DNA of 30,827 nucleotides from Ophiostoma sp. CBS 140.51 (Eukaryota; Ascomycota; Sordariomycetes; Ophiostomatales; Ophiostomataceae), in assembly GCA_029298735.1 (NCBI GenBank), contig JANSLP010000367.1:1-30827 (forward strand), given 5' to 3'. Each line of letters begins with the position of its first letter. Position 1 is the stretch's first letter. Below are positions 17,555-27,564 of this stretch, one piece after another. A program made the position numbers and the translations under genes. The notes beneath the pieces were generated by a model. It made no database searches, was not told the DNA's origin, and worked only from the letters and a program-made list of their open reading frames with translations.

Positions 17555-18153
17555 AGCTTGAGTTGTTTGATATTTTATTTGATTCCATTCGAGTCGTCGC
17601 ATCGTCATTAGATTTGTTTGTCTTTTTCTCTTCTTTCTGTAGTCACATTTCATAGTTCTCAGGCCTGCTCACTGAGCGTTTAATATCTGTATTTTGTCCG
17701 AATTTATTTGTTCTCGTTAATTCCTTTAGTTTCATGACTTAAGTTTATCTTTCTCCATAATAGATCCTTGACGTTTTTAACTTCTACTTTGCACTCTGAT
17801 TGCGACGCCGCCCAATTGCCATCTAATTATTTCGCACAATGTGTCCCAAAGAAGTGGAAATGGCTCCGCAATCCTTTTATCCTTTTATCAGCTTCGACCG
17901 CCCGAAACTCCGGCAGGATCAAAAGGATGTGACGTCGCGCCCTCCTTTCCCTCTTTTCTCTACTTTGCTGGCCTTGTTAGCCAAAGTTTAGCTGTCAGCG
18001 CCCTGTGAGATCTCCTATCAACCCCGGTCATCTCACATGTGGAGCTTCCATCGCGGTCAGCCTTAAAAGGAGGTCGCTGTCTCGTCCGTTTCTCCCAGGA
18101 AGATCGTCTTCTTAACAGCATTTTCACTTTTTTTCCTCTTCAGCAGCATCGGG
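17555..18153. promoter_or_regulatory. Intergenic region, promoter of the P450 gene
   Basis: 599 bp. The left half is AT-rich 3' UTR of the DJ-1 gene. The right half contains one ACTCCGG (17907-17913) and a CRE-like TGACGTCG near 17930. It ends in a C/T-rich stretch with TTCAGCAG just before the ATG, which might be a leader-intron acceptor. No clear TATA box is seen. Confidence 0.4.
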
Positions 18154-19719
18154 ATGGCCTTCTTCACGATCGAGACGGCCCTCAAACTGGGCGGTCTGTT
18201 TGTCCTCTACCTCGTCGGCCTCGGCGTCTATCGCCTCTTTTTCCATCCACTCCGCCACGTCCCCGGTCCCCGGCTCGCGGCTCTGACGTCGTGGTACGCC
18301 ACCTACTACGATGTCTATCTGGGTGGACAGTACCTCTGGAAAATTCAGGAGTTGCACGACCAGTATGGCCCCGTCTTGCGTATCATGCCCGACGTCGTCC
18401 ACGTCAACGACCCGCAGTTTACCGATAAACTGTACACACAGTCGCCCAAGACCCGCCGCGAACGTGCGCCCACGGTGCTGGCCATGTTTGCCAAGCACTA
18501 CTCGATGCTGCCTACAAAGGATCACGACCTGCACCGGCGGCGGCGGGCGGTGTTGAGCCGGTTTTTCTCACACCAAAACGTGCGGCGACTGGTACCCGTG
18601 CTCAACGAGCGGCTGGCCGCCTTCTTGGGTCGACTTGAAAAGTGTGCAGACACTGGCGAGCCCATCCGCCTGAACCCTTACTTCCAGGCCGCGACCAAGG
18701 ACGTGATCCAGTCGTATGCCTTTGGTGGTGGTCAAATGTGTCTGGAAATGGACGACCTGAATGAGCCCTTTTTTGCCGTGCTCGACTCCGGCCGGCTCAC
18801 CCACATTAGTGTGCACTTCAACTGGTTCACGTCCAACATGGCCAGTCTGCCGCCCAAGGTGCTGACCGTCCTGCAGCCGTCGATCCTGGCCATGATTGAC
18901 TTCGTCAATGGTCTGACAGACACCATTGACGCCATTCGGCAAAATCACCAAAGCGGTTCAAAGGATGCTGCGACAGAAAGAAGCAGTATCTTCCGTGAAG
19001 TTCTCGACAGCGACATTGACGAGTCTGACAAGCGCACCGAGCGTCTCGTCGACGAGGCCATGGTGCTCGCTATTGCCGGTGCCGACACCACTGCACTAGC
19101 CCTCGTGGCCCTCAGCTACCACGTGCTCAGCAACCCAGACATCTTCCGTCGTCTGCGTGCCGAGCTCGACTCGGCCATGCCCGACCCGACGTTGCCGCCA
19201 GATCCAGTCAAACTCGACGGTCTGGCCTTCCTCAACGCCCTCATTGAAGAGACCATCCGCATGTACCCCAGTGCTACGCATCGTCAAGATCGTGTAGCCC
19301 CGGATGACGATCTTGTGTATACATATGACGACGGTTCTTCCATTGTCCTGCCGCGGGGCTCGTCCATTGGCATGACTGCACCCCTCCTGAACCGCTCGCC
19401 GAAACTGTACACCGACCCCAACACGTTCGACCCTGACCGGTTCTTGGAAGACCCAAACCTCGCTCGCCGCAGTATGACCTTTTCGCGCGGTGCTCGTCAG
19501 TGCATCGGCATCAACCTGGCCTACCAAGAACTGCAAACGTTTACGGCGGGCCTGTTCCGCAAATATGCGCCGTATGACCCGTCCCTGAGAAAACAAAAGG
19601 GACCGACGCTAGAGCTGTACGAGACGACCATTGCCGACATTGAGCTGCATGCCGACTACGTGACAGCGCATGCCTACCCCGGAAGCAAGGGTCTGCGTGT
19701 CCGCATTCGGGAGGAGTGA
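18154..19719 (+). CDS. Cytochrome P450 monooxygenase
   Basis: A single exon of 521 codons. It has an N-terminal membrane anchor at about 8-30 followed by a proline hinge (HPLRHVPGPR), the oxygen-binding I-helix AGADTT (308-313), the K-helix ExxR pair Glu366/Arg369, the FDPDRF segment (425-430) and the heme loop FSRGARQCIG with axial Cys450. All essential residues are present, so the enzyme should be active. It would be a microsomal class II P450 that takes electrons from the general reductase. The style is that of fungal secondary-metabolism/xenobiotic P450s; families such as the trichodiene-oxygenase-like group look similar, but the substrate cannot be assigned. It lies tail to tail with a 3-beta-HSD-type dehydrogenase, a plausible partner for oxidising a hydroxylated terpenoid or sterol. 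Absence of introns is notable for this family. Confidence 0.92.
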   Translation: MAFFTIETALKLGGLFVLYLVGLGVYRLFFHPLRHVPGPRLAALTSWYATYYDVYLGGQYLWKIQELHDQYGPVLRIMPDVVHVNDPQFTDKLYTQSPKTRRERAPTVLAMFAKHYSMLPTKDHDLHRRRRAVLSRFFSHQNVRRLVPVLNERLAAFLGRLEKCADTGEPIRLNPYFQAATKDVIQSYAFGGGQMCLEMDDLNEPFFAVLDSGRLTHISVHFNWFTSNMASLPPKVLTVLQPSILAMIDFVNGLTDTIDAIRQNHQSGSKDAATERSSIFREVLDSDIDESDKRTERLVDEAMVLAIAGADTTALALVALSYHVLSNPDIFRRLRAELDSAMPDPTLPPDPVKLDGLAFLNALIEETIRMYPSATHRQDRVAPDDDLVYTYDDGSSIVLPRGSSIGMTAPLLNRSPKLYTDPNTFDPDRFLEDPNLARRSMTFSRGARQCIGINLAYQELQTFTAGLFRKYAPYDPSLRKQKGPTLELYETTIADIELHADYVTAHAYPGSKGLRVRIREE

Positions 19720-20151
19720 TGTGGTGGTGATGTGGTGGTGACGTGGTCGGCGAATGACGGCATTTTCTACGGGGAATGGCTCAAGACAGGGCGTCGCCGA
19801 TGTTCGTCTCAAAACGATGGAAGGGCCGGATCACGCCGTTTGGGTAACACAGACCATGACCTCAGAGGAGCAGCGTCTGGAACTCAAGAAGGTTAGTCTG
19901 GAAGGTCTGGCTTGGTTGCTGGGCAAGAACTTTGATGGCAATGCAGATGTTGTCTATTAATTCTGGTTGTATATAATTAGGTAGGAGAAGTAAAAAGTAT
20001 TAGGTGCTGGCTATTCATAGAGACATGAGATTATTGTAGGTTGCTCCCAGATGTCAAGAGTGAGAGTGAGAACAAGTCGTAATGATGGTACATATTAGGT
20101 TGTTGTGCAAAGATCTCCTTTGCTTTTTATCTCCCCCCTCTTCGTCTTCAC
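19720..20151. other. Convergent intergenic region
   Basis: 432 bp between the P450 and the dehydrogenase 3' ends. It contains a small open frame (19754-19960, listed separately) and, beyond it, AT-rich 3' UTR sequence. Nothing else is seen. Confidence 0.4.
19754..19960 (+). CDS. Small open frame, possible gene fragment
   Basis: A 68-codon frame starting 35 bp after the P450 stop. Its last two thirds (from GPDHAVWVTQTM to the end) have balanced, protein-like composition. There is no recognisable domain, its position is within the likely P450 3' UTR, and it has no promoter of its own. It may be the decayed end of a lost gene or a chance frame. I do not recognise it. Confidence 0.2.
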   Translation: MTAFSTGNGSRQGVADVRLKTMEGPDHAVWVTQTMTSEEQRLELKKVSLEGLAWLLGKNFDGNADVVY

Positions 20152-21775
20152 CTACTTCTGCAGAGTCTTGGCCGTCGTACCAATCTTGTCCAGATCGTCC
20201 GCCATCGACACACTGCTGCGATACTTGACCCACGCGCTCTCATCCACGCCCTTGTGCTCCAGGTTCCAGTCGAGCAGCTCTTGCACAATACCATCGAGCG
20301 TCGTCATCAGGCCCCGGTAGCCCAGTCCACCCTCCTTGACCGACTTGCTCGCCGGGTCATTGGTCGCGTACAAATGCGTCACAATAGAAAACAGTGCAGG
20401 CTGCAGGTGCTTGATGTCACCCTTGAGGGTAGGCAGAATGTTTTTGAGGAAGGGGAACCGAGACGGCAAGTTGATGTATGCCTCGACAATGTACGCCATA
20501 ATCAGCATCTGCACCGGGATAAGGGCCACCGTGCGGAAAGGCGTCACACTAAGTTTCTCAATGGCGAACCACAAATCGCTAAACTGGATCGGGCCGTTGG
20601 GGTCGGTGACGGAAAAGGGGCGGCCGGCCTGCGGCATGGTCGACGAGCGGGGGTCCGCCAGAATGGCTTCGAAGTGCAGGTGCGCGACGGAACAGTTCAT
20701 GCCGTGCAAAAATGAGTTTATGATATTATAGGACCACGACGGCAGAACCGCGCTGTTCAGCGGTTGGCCCACCGTGTTGTCGGTCGGATGACCGTAGATG
20801 CCGTTGGCCGGCCGAATCGTGCCTGTACGCAGATTCTCGCAGTTGGCGTCGCAGATGATGCGCTCAGCTGAAGCTTTGGACGCAGCGTAGGCCGAGAAGA
20901 ATTGGTTAAAGGGACGCAGGGGCCGGAAGAAATCGTCCTCGTTGAGCTGCTGCACAAAGTTCTTGGGCCAGCCCGTGAGCAGGCGCCACGGTGCCACAAA
21001 GTATTCGACAAAACGGATGGTAATCGATGCCGAGGCTGTGGACACAAGAACGTCGGCGCCGGCGCGGCGAGCTGCAGCCAGCACATTTTTGGTGCCTTCG
21101 ATATTTATGCGTTCCAAAAAGCGGTATGCGGACTGTGTGCGGTCGGAAGGCACAATGACGGCGGCGGTGTGGAAGACAGTCAGTGGCAACTTGGCCACGG
21201 ACTTGGGCCAGGGCTTGTTAAACGCGGCATCAGTCGAGGCAGGCGAAGAGATGTCGGTATGAATGACCTCGACGTCGCGAGCTGGGCCGTCGAGCATGTC
21301 TCGGCGATGCATCTCCTGGAAGTCGACGATGCGAATGCTCTCGGGGGACTGGCCGCGGGCGAGCAGCTGTAAGACGAGGTATCCACCAACGAGGCCTACT
21401 TTTGTCAGCAAATGTTCAATTTCGTGCAATATCGAAAGATCAGTGAACAATGAGGCCTTGTCCATCATTTCACGGCGTTGTTGTGAGATCAGATGAGAAC
21501 ATACCGCAGCCGCCAGTGACAATGTAGCGGCGGTCCAGCTTTGGTGGCAGACCGGCCTTTGTTGTCTCAACGTTGATGGGGTCCTTTTCCAGACGGGCGT
21601 AGGTTTCCTTCAACATCTTTTCTGTCCATGTCGCCTGCTTCAATTTCAGGACATCTTCTGGGACGCTGCGCATGCGTCGATTGACGAGGGCGAGGTAGAG
21701 GACAAGTGCTGTGATGAGGATCGTAGCACCGCCGAGTAGCGGGCTTTGCGCCAGAGCACGCACAAGGGCGTTCAT
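20152..21775 (-). CDS. Membrane-anchored NAD(P)-dependent 3-beta-HSD/epimerase-family dehydrogenase
   Basis: Two exons (21775-21505 and 21395-20152) joined across a 109-bp GT-AG intron give 504 aa. I chose the TAG acceptor at 21396 because it restores the Rossmann fingerprint TGGCGLVGGY (87-96); the AAAAG acceptor three bases upstream would insert one residue there. An N-terminal helix at about 15-31 anchors the protein in the membrane. The extended-SDR catalytic pair is Tyr260/Lys264 (SAYAASK). FHTAA at 165-169 and the RPANGIYG segment are typical of the 3-beta-hydroxysteroid dehydrogenase/sterol-4-carboxylate 3-dehydrogenase (Erg26-like) group. It probably oxidises a hydroxyl on a sterol-, terpenoid- or polyketide-like substrate at the ER. 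It is convergent with the P450, suggesting a two-step modification, but it is not obviously the housekeeping Erg26, which is usually shorter. Confidence 0.85.
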
Positions 21776-23538
21776 GGCTGCGGAAACGCCGGAAAGAGGC
21801 TGTAGAGGAGGCCAAAAAGCGAGATTTTGGAGAAGAAGTAGGTCGAGGGTGTCGATGAGGAGGAAGATGGGTGAGGAGCTGAAAAACGATAAGAAGACGA
21901 AAAGAAAACGAAAGAAAAGCTTCGCGGAAGGTCCAGAGAAGAGATCGTCTTTAAGTATGCTGTGAATCCAATTGCTCGAGGTAGCGGACGTCAAAGGTGT
22001 TTTTAAAAGGCCGGCGGTCCAATGTAGGGTAGCGGAAGGACGGCAACGGAGAAAAAGAGTGAACAAAAAAGAGTGAGAGAAGAAGGAGATGAAGAGACAT
22101 GCAGCCGACTTCAAACCATAAAAGCACAACAGTGAGACAACCCAGCTTGCCTGGCCAGGGGATGTCGAAAAGGAAAGAGGGGGTCGCGTGGGTGTGTTCT
22201 GTCAAGGTTTTTGGGACAACATTCGAGTACTTGCTGGGACGGGAAGGAAGCAATCCGAGCAAGAGCAACCCTCCCACCGCGCCGGGGAGCGGGGGAAAAT
22301 GCAAAAGCAGGGCAAGAGCGACCCTTGGTTCCTGCTGAATTGGTGCATTTCTAAGATAAATTGCCTGTTTGGGAAAAGCTCCAGGTCCGGCGCTGGATGT
22401 GGTGTGTTGCGCGAGGCAAGAGCGATCCAGCAGCAACCTGGACAGTGAGAAAAGCTCCAGACACGTCGTAGACTCCAGCGGACTCGGCCCAACCATGGAA
22501 ACGCCGTCTTGGAGGATGGCCACGTTTTGATGTTTCTTCTACGGACGTCGTCAATTAGTACAAGGCTGGACCGTTTAAGAGTAGACGTGCATCGTCGTAC
22601 TGCATGGCCTGGGATGGAATCCACTCTCATGCAATGTTGAATCTTTTGCTGTGCGCCCTCTCCTAGGCTGTCTCGGGTCACATTGTGGGCATCCAAGAGG
22701 AAGGAGCGATCTGGTGCAGCCATATTGTTAGCTACGTCACACAAACAGAAGAAACAGCAGCGGCCGGAGCATTCTGTATTCGCCGTTCGTTCTTTCCGTG
22801 AACTAACGTGACGGACTGCTTCATCGATGCATGCTCGGCACGCTGGAAACCGTTGTGGAATACTGGCAACCGCTAACAGTTTAGCCCCAACGCCTGCCGC
22901 AAATCCACACGCACCTGCCAATTCTTAAATAAAAGCGGGGTTTGCCCACTGCATTTCCGTCCGCTCCCAACGGCGACTTTTTTGTTTGATTCCACAGCTT
23001 GAGCCATTAGCCAACGACAAGACAAGACGCGACACAACGGACACCGGAACGCATTGGGAGGACTGCCGTACACCATCCCTCGTATTTCGACGACGGCCCT
23101 TACTGAAAAATGCATACGTTGTGGTGAACAGGGCGGCACGACACACCGACATAATCACAATCGTGAAATCGACGAAAATCGGGAGCAGAAACCATCTTCG
23201 ACGACGAGGTATAACGCGACAAACAATTGAACATGGCGTCATCAAGTCGATTGTGATGGACAACCTCGAATTCGAAGCACTTTCAGCTGGGCAGAGCCTC
23301 ATTGTGCCCGCTAACAGCAGCAAATCATGTCGTGTCGCAATCCTCCCAGTTTTGGCCTGCAGCTATTGGGCAGCTGAGCAGCTCGTGCAGCACGAGCCAG
23401 GGTGTCAGGTTTTGTTTTACCACCATTCAGAGGAGATCGAAATAACCTCAATCCCGCGGGGATGAACGCAACATCAAACCCGGGAACAAGACACTGATCG
23501 ACACATCCCGCAATCCAACGTCGCAAACGACATTCACG
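21776..23538. other. Divergent intergenic region between dehydrogenase and HET gene
   Basis: 1.76 kb without a convincing gene. It contains degenerate direct repeats at 22259-22460 (listed separately). An AATAAAAG at about 22926-22933 could be a TATA-like element for the HET gene, although it lies about 600 bp from that ATG. The frame at 22986-23465 has no domain and no splice link to the HET frame. Confidence 0.4.
22259..22460 (+). repeat. Degenerate short direct repeats
   Basis: GCAAGAGC(A/G)A(C/T)CC(T/A) occurs three times (22259-22272, about 22312-22325 and 22416-22429). GAAAAGCTCCAG occurs twice (22373-22384 and 22449-22460). The unequal spacing suggests an old, diverged duplication rather than an active array. 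Confidence 0.4.
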
Positions 23539-25962
23539 ATGACCGGCAAAAACGACAATCCTACAGAGCACAACGTCTGCCAAGGCTGCCATGTCTACTG
23601 GTTCAAGCTTAAGATGTGGCACTCGTCTGAGCACCCGGCTCTAAAGACGAGTGTCACCCAGATTGAAGCGGCCGCGGCCACCGGCAACTGTCCGTGCTGC
23701 CGCGTCGTGGCCGACAGCTTCAAAGTCATGACGACCGAGTGGTTGGCCAAAGTCCAAAGAAACCCGATCTCTGTGCTCATGCGGACAGACAGTGTGGTGA
23801 TCCAGCTGCGGGGTGTCGACAGCCCCAGCGGAGTGGCCATCTATGGGCACACCGATGGACCACGCTTTGAAGGCGAGGCCAGATTTGCTGTCCGGTCTGA
23901 AGTGATGCCCAACACCCAGAGTGAGGATGCATTTCGGACTGCCAATGCGTGGCTCACCGAGTGTGTGAAGAACCACCCAGGCTGCGCTCAGCCATTCTTT
24001 TCAACAACGCCGGGCAAGACGACAGCGGACGCATTTGTACCAACGCGAGTGCTGGACGTTGGTGGCAACAACAAAGACCGCATCGTGCTTGTGCAAAACG
24101 CTCCAGCCGGCTCACCATACATTGCACTTAGCTACTGCTGGGGTCCAGACCCAAGCGGTACTGTCACGACAAAGAAGAACAATGTGGCCGTCCACATGGA
24201 CCCACGGCGTGGCATCGACCTGTCAACACTACCTAGAACGATTCAGGATGCCGTATTGGTGTGTCGGCGGCTGAACGTACGGTATCTTTGGATCGATGCT
24301 CTTTGTATTGTGCAAGACGACGGCGATGACTGGCGGCGCGAGGCAGCGCAGATGTGCAATGTCTACCAACGGTCGCATGTCACCATAGCCGCACATCGAG
24401 CCTCTGCATGCCAGCACGGTTTCTTGGGTGCGCAGGAGTTTGGCAAAGATGAGCACCAAAGCGTCTTCTGGACCGAGAGCGAGAAATGCAGCGAGGACGG
24501 CATGCCACTCAAAAAGGCAAAGATGGTTCTCCGTGCAGAATACAAGGACATACATACACTCCCCACAGCACCGCTCGGCTCTCGCGCCTGGACACTGCAA
24601 GAAGTCGTGCTTCCACGACGGATCCTTCACTTTTTCGAGTACGAAATGGCCTGGGAGTGCCAGACGACCCATCACTGCGAGTGCGGCGAAACAACCGGCT
24701 TCGAAGCGCCGCACCTTCCCATGCTCGGTTTGGGTTTGCGGTCTCTCGATGACGACAAGAAGAAGATTAAAGCTGGCGACGATGGCCGCAGTGTGATTGC
24801 TAAACTGAACTGGATGTCTTTGGTGGAACAGTACTCACGGCGTAGCCTGACACGCCTGTCGGACAAGCTGATTGCCATGGACGGCCTGGCCCGCATGGTG
24901 GAGGGTGCCACGATGGCATCTAGCCAGGGCGGTGCCCCAGTATCTCGTCTGCCACCACTCAGCCTCGACAACACCGTCATCCGGTCAGCATACGTTGAAG
25001 GCCTGTTCGTTGCCGACTTTGCTCAGCAGCTGATGTGGGGTGTGTCGCAAAACAGCATGGCTGCATCAGCACCTTTATCTACAACGCCACCACAACCCAC
25101 TGCCCGACGACAATCGCCCGACCTGCACGCCCCGTCTTGGTCTTGGGCTTCCATCGATGCTCCTGTGGGATACACCATAATTTACACTGAAGACATAGAG
25201 AGCCTCATCCGGGTGAACGATTTTAGCCCCCACACTGTCGTTGGAGGAAAAGCCAAAGTGACTGGTGTGCGTCTGACGGCGACAGTTGTTCCCGCGGCCA
25301 TACGTACCATGGCGCCCGTGGACACAATCACAGGCCACGATGGGCCAGCACGCCGGCGTCAACCTCTCACATCCCGGCCGACCATTGTGCGGGCGTGCAA
25401 TGGTTTTTCCTACGCTGTATTTTGCGATGACGTACAGGCACCCGACCTACTGATGGACAGCCCGGAGCTTCCGTGCTGGGTAGCCGATGACTCGATGCAC
25501 AACACACGCGTGCGGAAGCAGTGGTTGAGTACGCATGAAAGCACCTCCGATACCGACACCGACAACGCGTTGATCCGCAGCTGCCAGCACAATCGTGGTC
25601 GACACATCCGCCAAGTCGTCCACGAAGAAGACGAGCCCGGCCGTGCCAACAAGGACAGATGGTGTGACGCGTGTCGTGTCTGGCCAAGTGAGGATGCTGC
25701 ATGGCAAAACATTGATGCCAATATCACGGGGAACGTCACCCCACCTACGACCGTGGTCTCCGGCCTGTATCTACTGATGCAGGTGTTCCGCAAACGCGAA
25801 GCCGGCTCACACACTGTGTATTTTCTAGCTCTGCGGCCGTCAATCAAAGTGCCTGATGCCTGGGAGCGAATCGGCCACGGTCGCTACGTATTGTGGGACA
25901 AGGCATCACCTCACGTTGATTTGTTCTGGGGCAGCAAGTCGAGAGATTTATTACTCGTATAA
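23539..25962 (+). CDS. HET-domain (heterokaryon incompatibility) protein
   Basis: A single exon of 807 codons. The HET domain lies at about 194-370, with its three hallmark blocks: ALSYCWG (196-202), the TIQDAV...LWIDALCIVQDD segment (about 235-265), and the EAAQMCNVYQRSHVTIAA segment. After these come AWTLQE, and SWASIDAP in the C-terminal half. HET proteins trigger cell death when genetically different hyphae fuse, and the domain is related to TIR-type signalling folds. Most genomic copies have unknown partners. The N terminus carries paired cysteines (CQGC at 14-17 and CPCC at 51-54) that could bind zinc. The C-terminal third (about 560-807) has no repeats (no WD40, ankyrin or NACHT). Codon use is less biased than in the sugar transporter or RTA1 gene, consistent with low expression or rapid evolution. 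Confidence 0.9.
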   Translation: MTGKNDNPTEHNVCQGCHVYWFKLKMWHSSEHPALKTSVTQIEAAAATGNCPCCRVVADSFKVMTTEWLAKVQRNPISVLMRTDSVVIQLRGVDSPSGVAIYGHTDGPRFEGEARFAVRSEVMPNTQSEDAFRTANAWLTECVKNHPGCAQPFFSTTPGKTTADAFVPTRVLDVGGNNKDRIVLVQNAPAGSPYIALSYCWGPDPSGTVTTKKNNVAVHMDPRRGIDLSTLPRTIQDAVLVCRRLNVRYLWIDALCIVQDDGDDWRREAAQMCNVYQRSHVTIAAHRASACQHGFLGAQEFGKDEHQSVFWTESEKCSEDGMPLKKAKMVLRAEYKDIHTLPTAPLGSRAWTLQEVVLPRRILHFFEYEMAWECQTTHHCECGETTGFEAPHLPMLGLGLRSLDDDKKKIKAGDDGRSVIAKLNWMSLVEQYSRRSLTRLSDKLIAMDGLARMVEGATMASSQGGAPVSRLPPLSLDNTVIRSAYVEGLFVADFAQQLMWGVSQNSMAASAPLSTTPPQPTARRQSPDLHAPSWSWASIDAPVGYTIIYTEDIESLIRVNDFSPHTVVGGKAKVTGVRLTATVVPAAIRTMAPVDTITGHDGPARRRQPLTSRPTIVRACNGFSYAVFCDDVQAPDLLMDSPELPCWVADDSMHNTRVRKQWLSTHESTSDTDTDNALIRSCQHNRGRHIRQVVHEEDEPGRANKDRWCDACRVWPSEDAAWQNIDANITGNVTPPTTVVSGLYLLMQVFRKREAGSHTVYFLALRPSIKVPDAWERIGHGRYVLWDKASPHVDLFWGSKSRDLLLV

Positions 25963-26022
25963 GTCAAACATACAAAACAATAACACCGAGATCCCAATTC
26001 CGTCTCAAACTACGTTAACCCT

Positions 26023-27181
26023 TCAGCGCCTGGGCACGGGGTTGAACCAGGAGTAGGCAGCTGCGCCGGTCATGCTGGACACCTGATGGCATATCCACTG
26101 CAGCTCCAGCATGGCCTGCATCTTGCCGGCGTCCTTGCGGTCAGAAAACACGACGCGGATCTCGTTGCCGCTCTGCAGCCGCTTGCTCGTCGCCGGGTGG
26201 ATCATGGCGACCGCCAATTCATCGTCGTAAATGTCCCGGAAGCCCTCGTACCTCCCGACATGATTGTGGCGCAAACTGGTCTCCCACAATTCTCTCCAGA
26301 TATCGTAATGCTCTGCTTTGATGTCAAGATTCCACCAGCCTTCCTTTCTGTTCTCTTCGTTGTCGTCGTTGGTTTTCTCCGACCGAAAGTGGCGGGGCAG
26401 CCACTGGAACTGCATGGTGACGGCATAGCTCTTGTCCCGTCCTGGTTCCGTAGGGTCGACTTCCTTGATGTCCTGGAAACGCAGACCGAAATAGCCGCGG
26501 GCCCACCACTTGTGCAGGGCGGGATCAAGCGACAGCAGGTTCCACGACTGGTCGCTGCACTGAAGATCCTTTACAAGAAGATCCTGGTTGCCGTAGGTGG
26601 TGAGTTTAATGTCGGTCTCGAGCTTCCGGAGTGCGTTCAGGCTGGTCTGGGTGCTGTTGGCGGCAAAGGGGAAGATGTGGCACGCGGTGGCGCCCTTGGC
26701 ACCTGTAATAAGGCATCGACCGTCATCACGTTTAAGGCACTGTCTTGTCAGTATCAAATGTGCATCCTCATGGTAATCAAGGTCCACGTACCAACTCAGT
26801 CTGCGGTGTCACCGGTGAGGGAATGGCCGTAGATTGGAAGTCTAATGTTGTCAGTAATGTATGAAACCAATGGTAATCAATCCAAGCGAACTCACAAATA
26901 TTTGCAATCTTGGCCACGTTGATCGTATATCTGTCCAGATCAAAGGCCTTGGGACCAGGATTGTAGTCGATATACCAGAAAATCAGATTCTGCAGCTGTT
27001 GGATGGGCAGTGTATACATAAGGGACAGCATCAAGACAGACATCAGAGCGTCTGGACGTTCCAACCGGCACCGCTGAGAACACATCATGGCGCTGATAAT
27101 ATCGACACGCTCCCAGTGCTCGATTTCCGGATAGGCCTGCAGCTTCCGTTTCGGGTCCTTTTTCACGACGGGGAGTGACAT
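26023..27181 (-). CDS. Fungal HNH-nuclease-domain protein, three exons
   Basis: My model joins exons 27181-26896, 26841-26792 and 26739-26023 across introns of 54 and 52 bp (GTGAGT...TTAG with branch-like CTGAC; GTACGT...ACAG with branch-like CTGAC). It gives 350 aa. The HNH domain (fungal HNH_2-type) runs from about 112 to 195: KRDDGRCLITG, then CHIFPF with His133, then WNLLSLDPALHKWW with Asn179 and His188. All three core residues are present. The N-terminal 95 residues are helical and unassigned, and the C-terminal half matches no family I recognise. These lineage-specific proteins are common in ascomycete genomes; nuclease activity and target are not established for most. The start at 27181 is preferred over a longer in-frame start at 27334, whose extra residues look like leader. 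It is in tandem with the receptor gene to its right. Confidence 0.83.
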
Positions 27182-27564
27182 GATGAATGATGATGGGTCT
27201 TGGTGATACAATGATGCGGTGATGCAATGATACTGTAATGTGGTGATGTTGGGATCGAAGTTGATGGGTTGGTGAGTGTTGGTGAAAACGATTCGAGATG
27301 AAAAGAACTTCATAAATAGTTGTTGGCATCCCATGCGGGAGAGCCCGGATGGACGCTGAGTAGTTGCAAGATGAGACGGCGCGATGCCGTTGGTTGATGC
27401 TGGTGTTAGTGATGTAGCAATGTAGCGATGTACTTTGTGTCTACTTTTTATGTAAAAACCGCGTCAACGATTCAGATGTCAACGTTCGGATAGCTCAATA
27501 CATTTTTAGTCATCATGATCATAATTTGGTTTCAAAACATCTAGTGTTATCAATCTCATCTAAT
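27182..27564. other. Intergenic region upstream of the HNH gene
   Basis: 383 bp between two minus-strand genes, rich in short GATG/GATGTTG-like repeats. A TATTTATG-like stretch on the minus strand near 27308-27316 may serve as the HNH gene TATA element. No other feature is seen. Confidence 0.35.

Noticed and set aside
21951..22523. A 190-codon minus-strand frame upstream of the dehydrogenase
   Set aside because: Leu/Ser/Phe-rich translation of a purine-rich strand; no domain and no sensible splice link to the dehydrogenase.
22986..23465. A 159-codon plus-strand frame before the HET gene as an extra 5' exon
   Set aside because: No family similarity and no donor/acceptor pair giving a better N terminus than the ATG at 23539.
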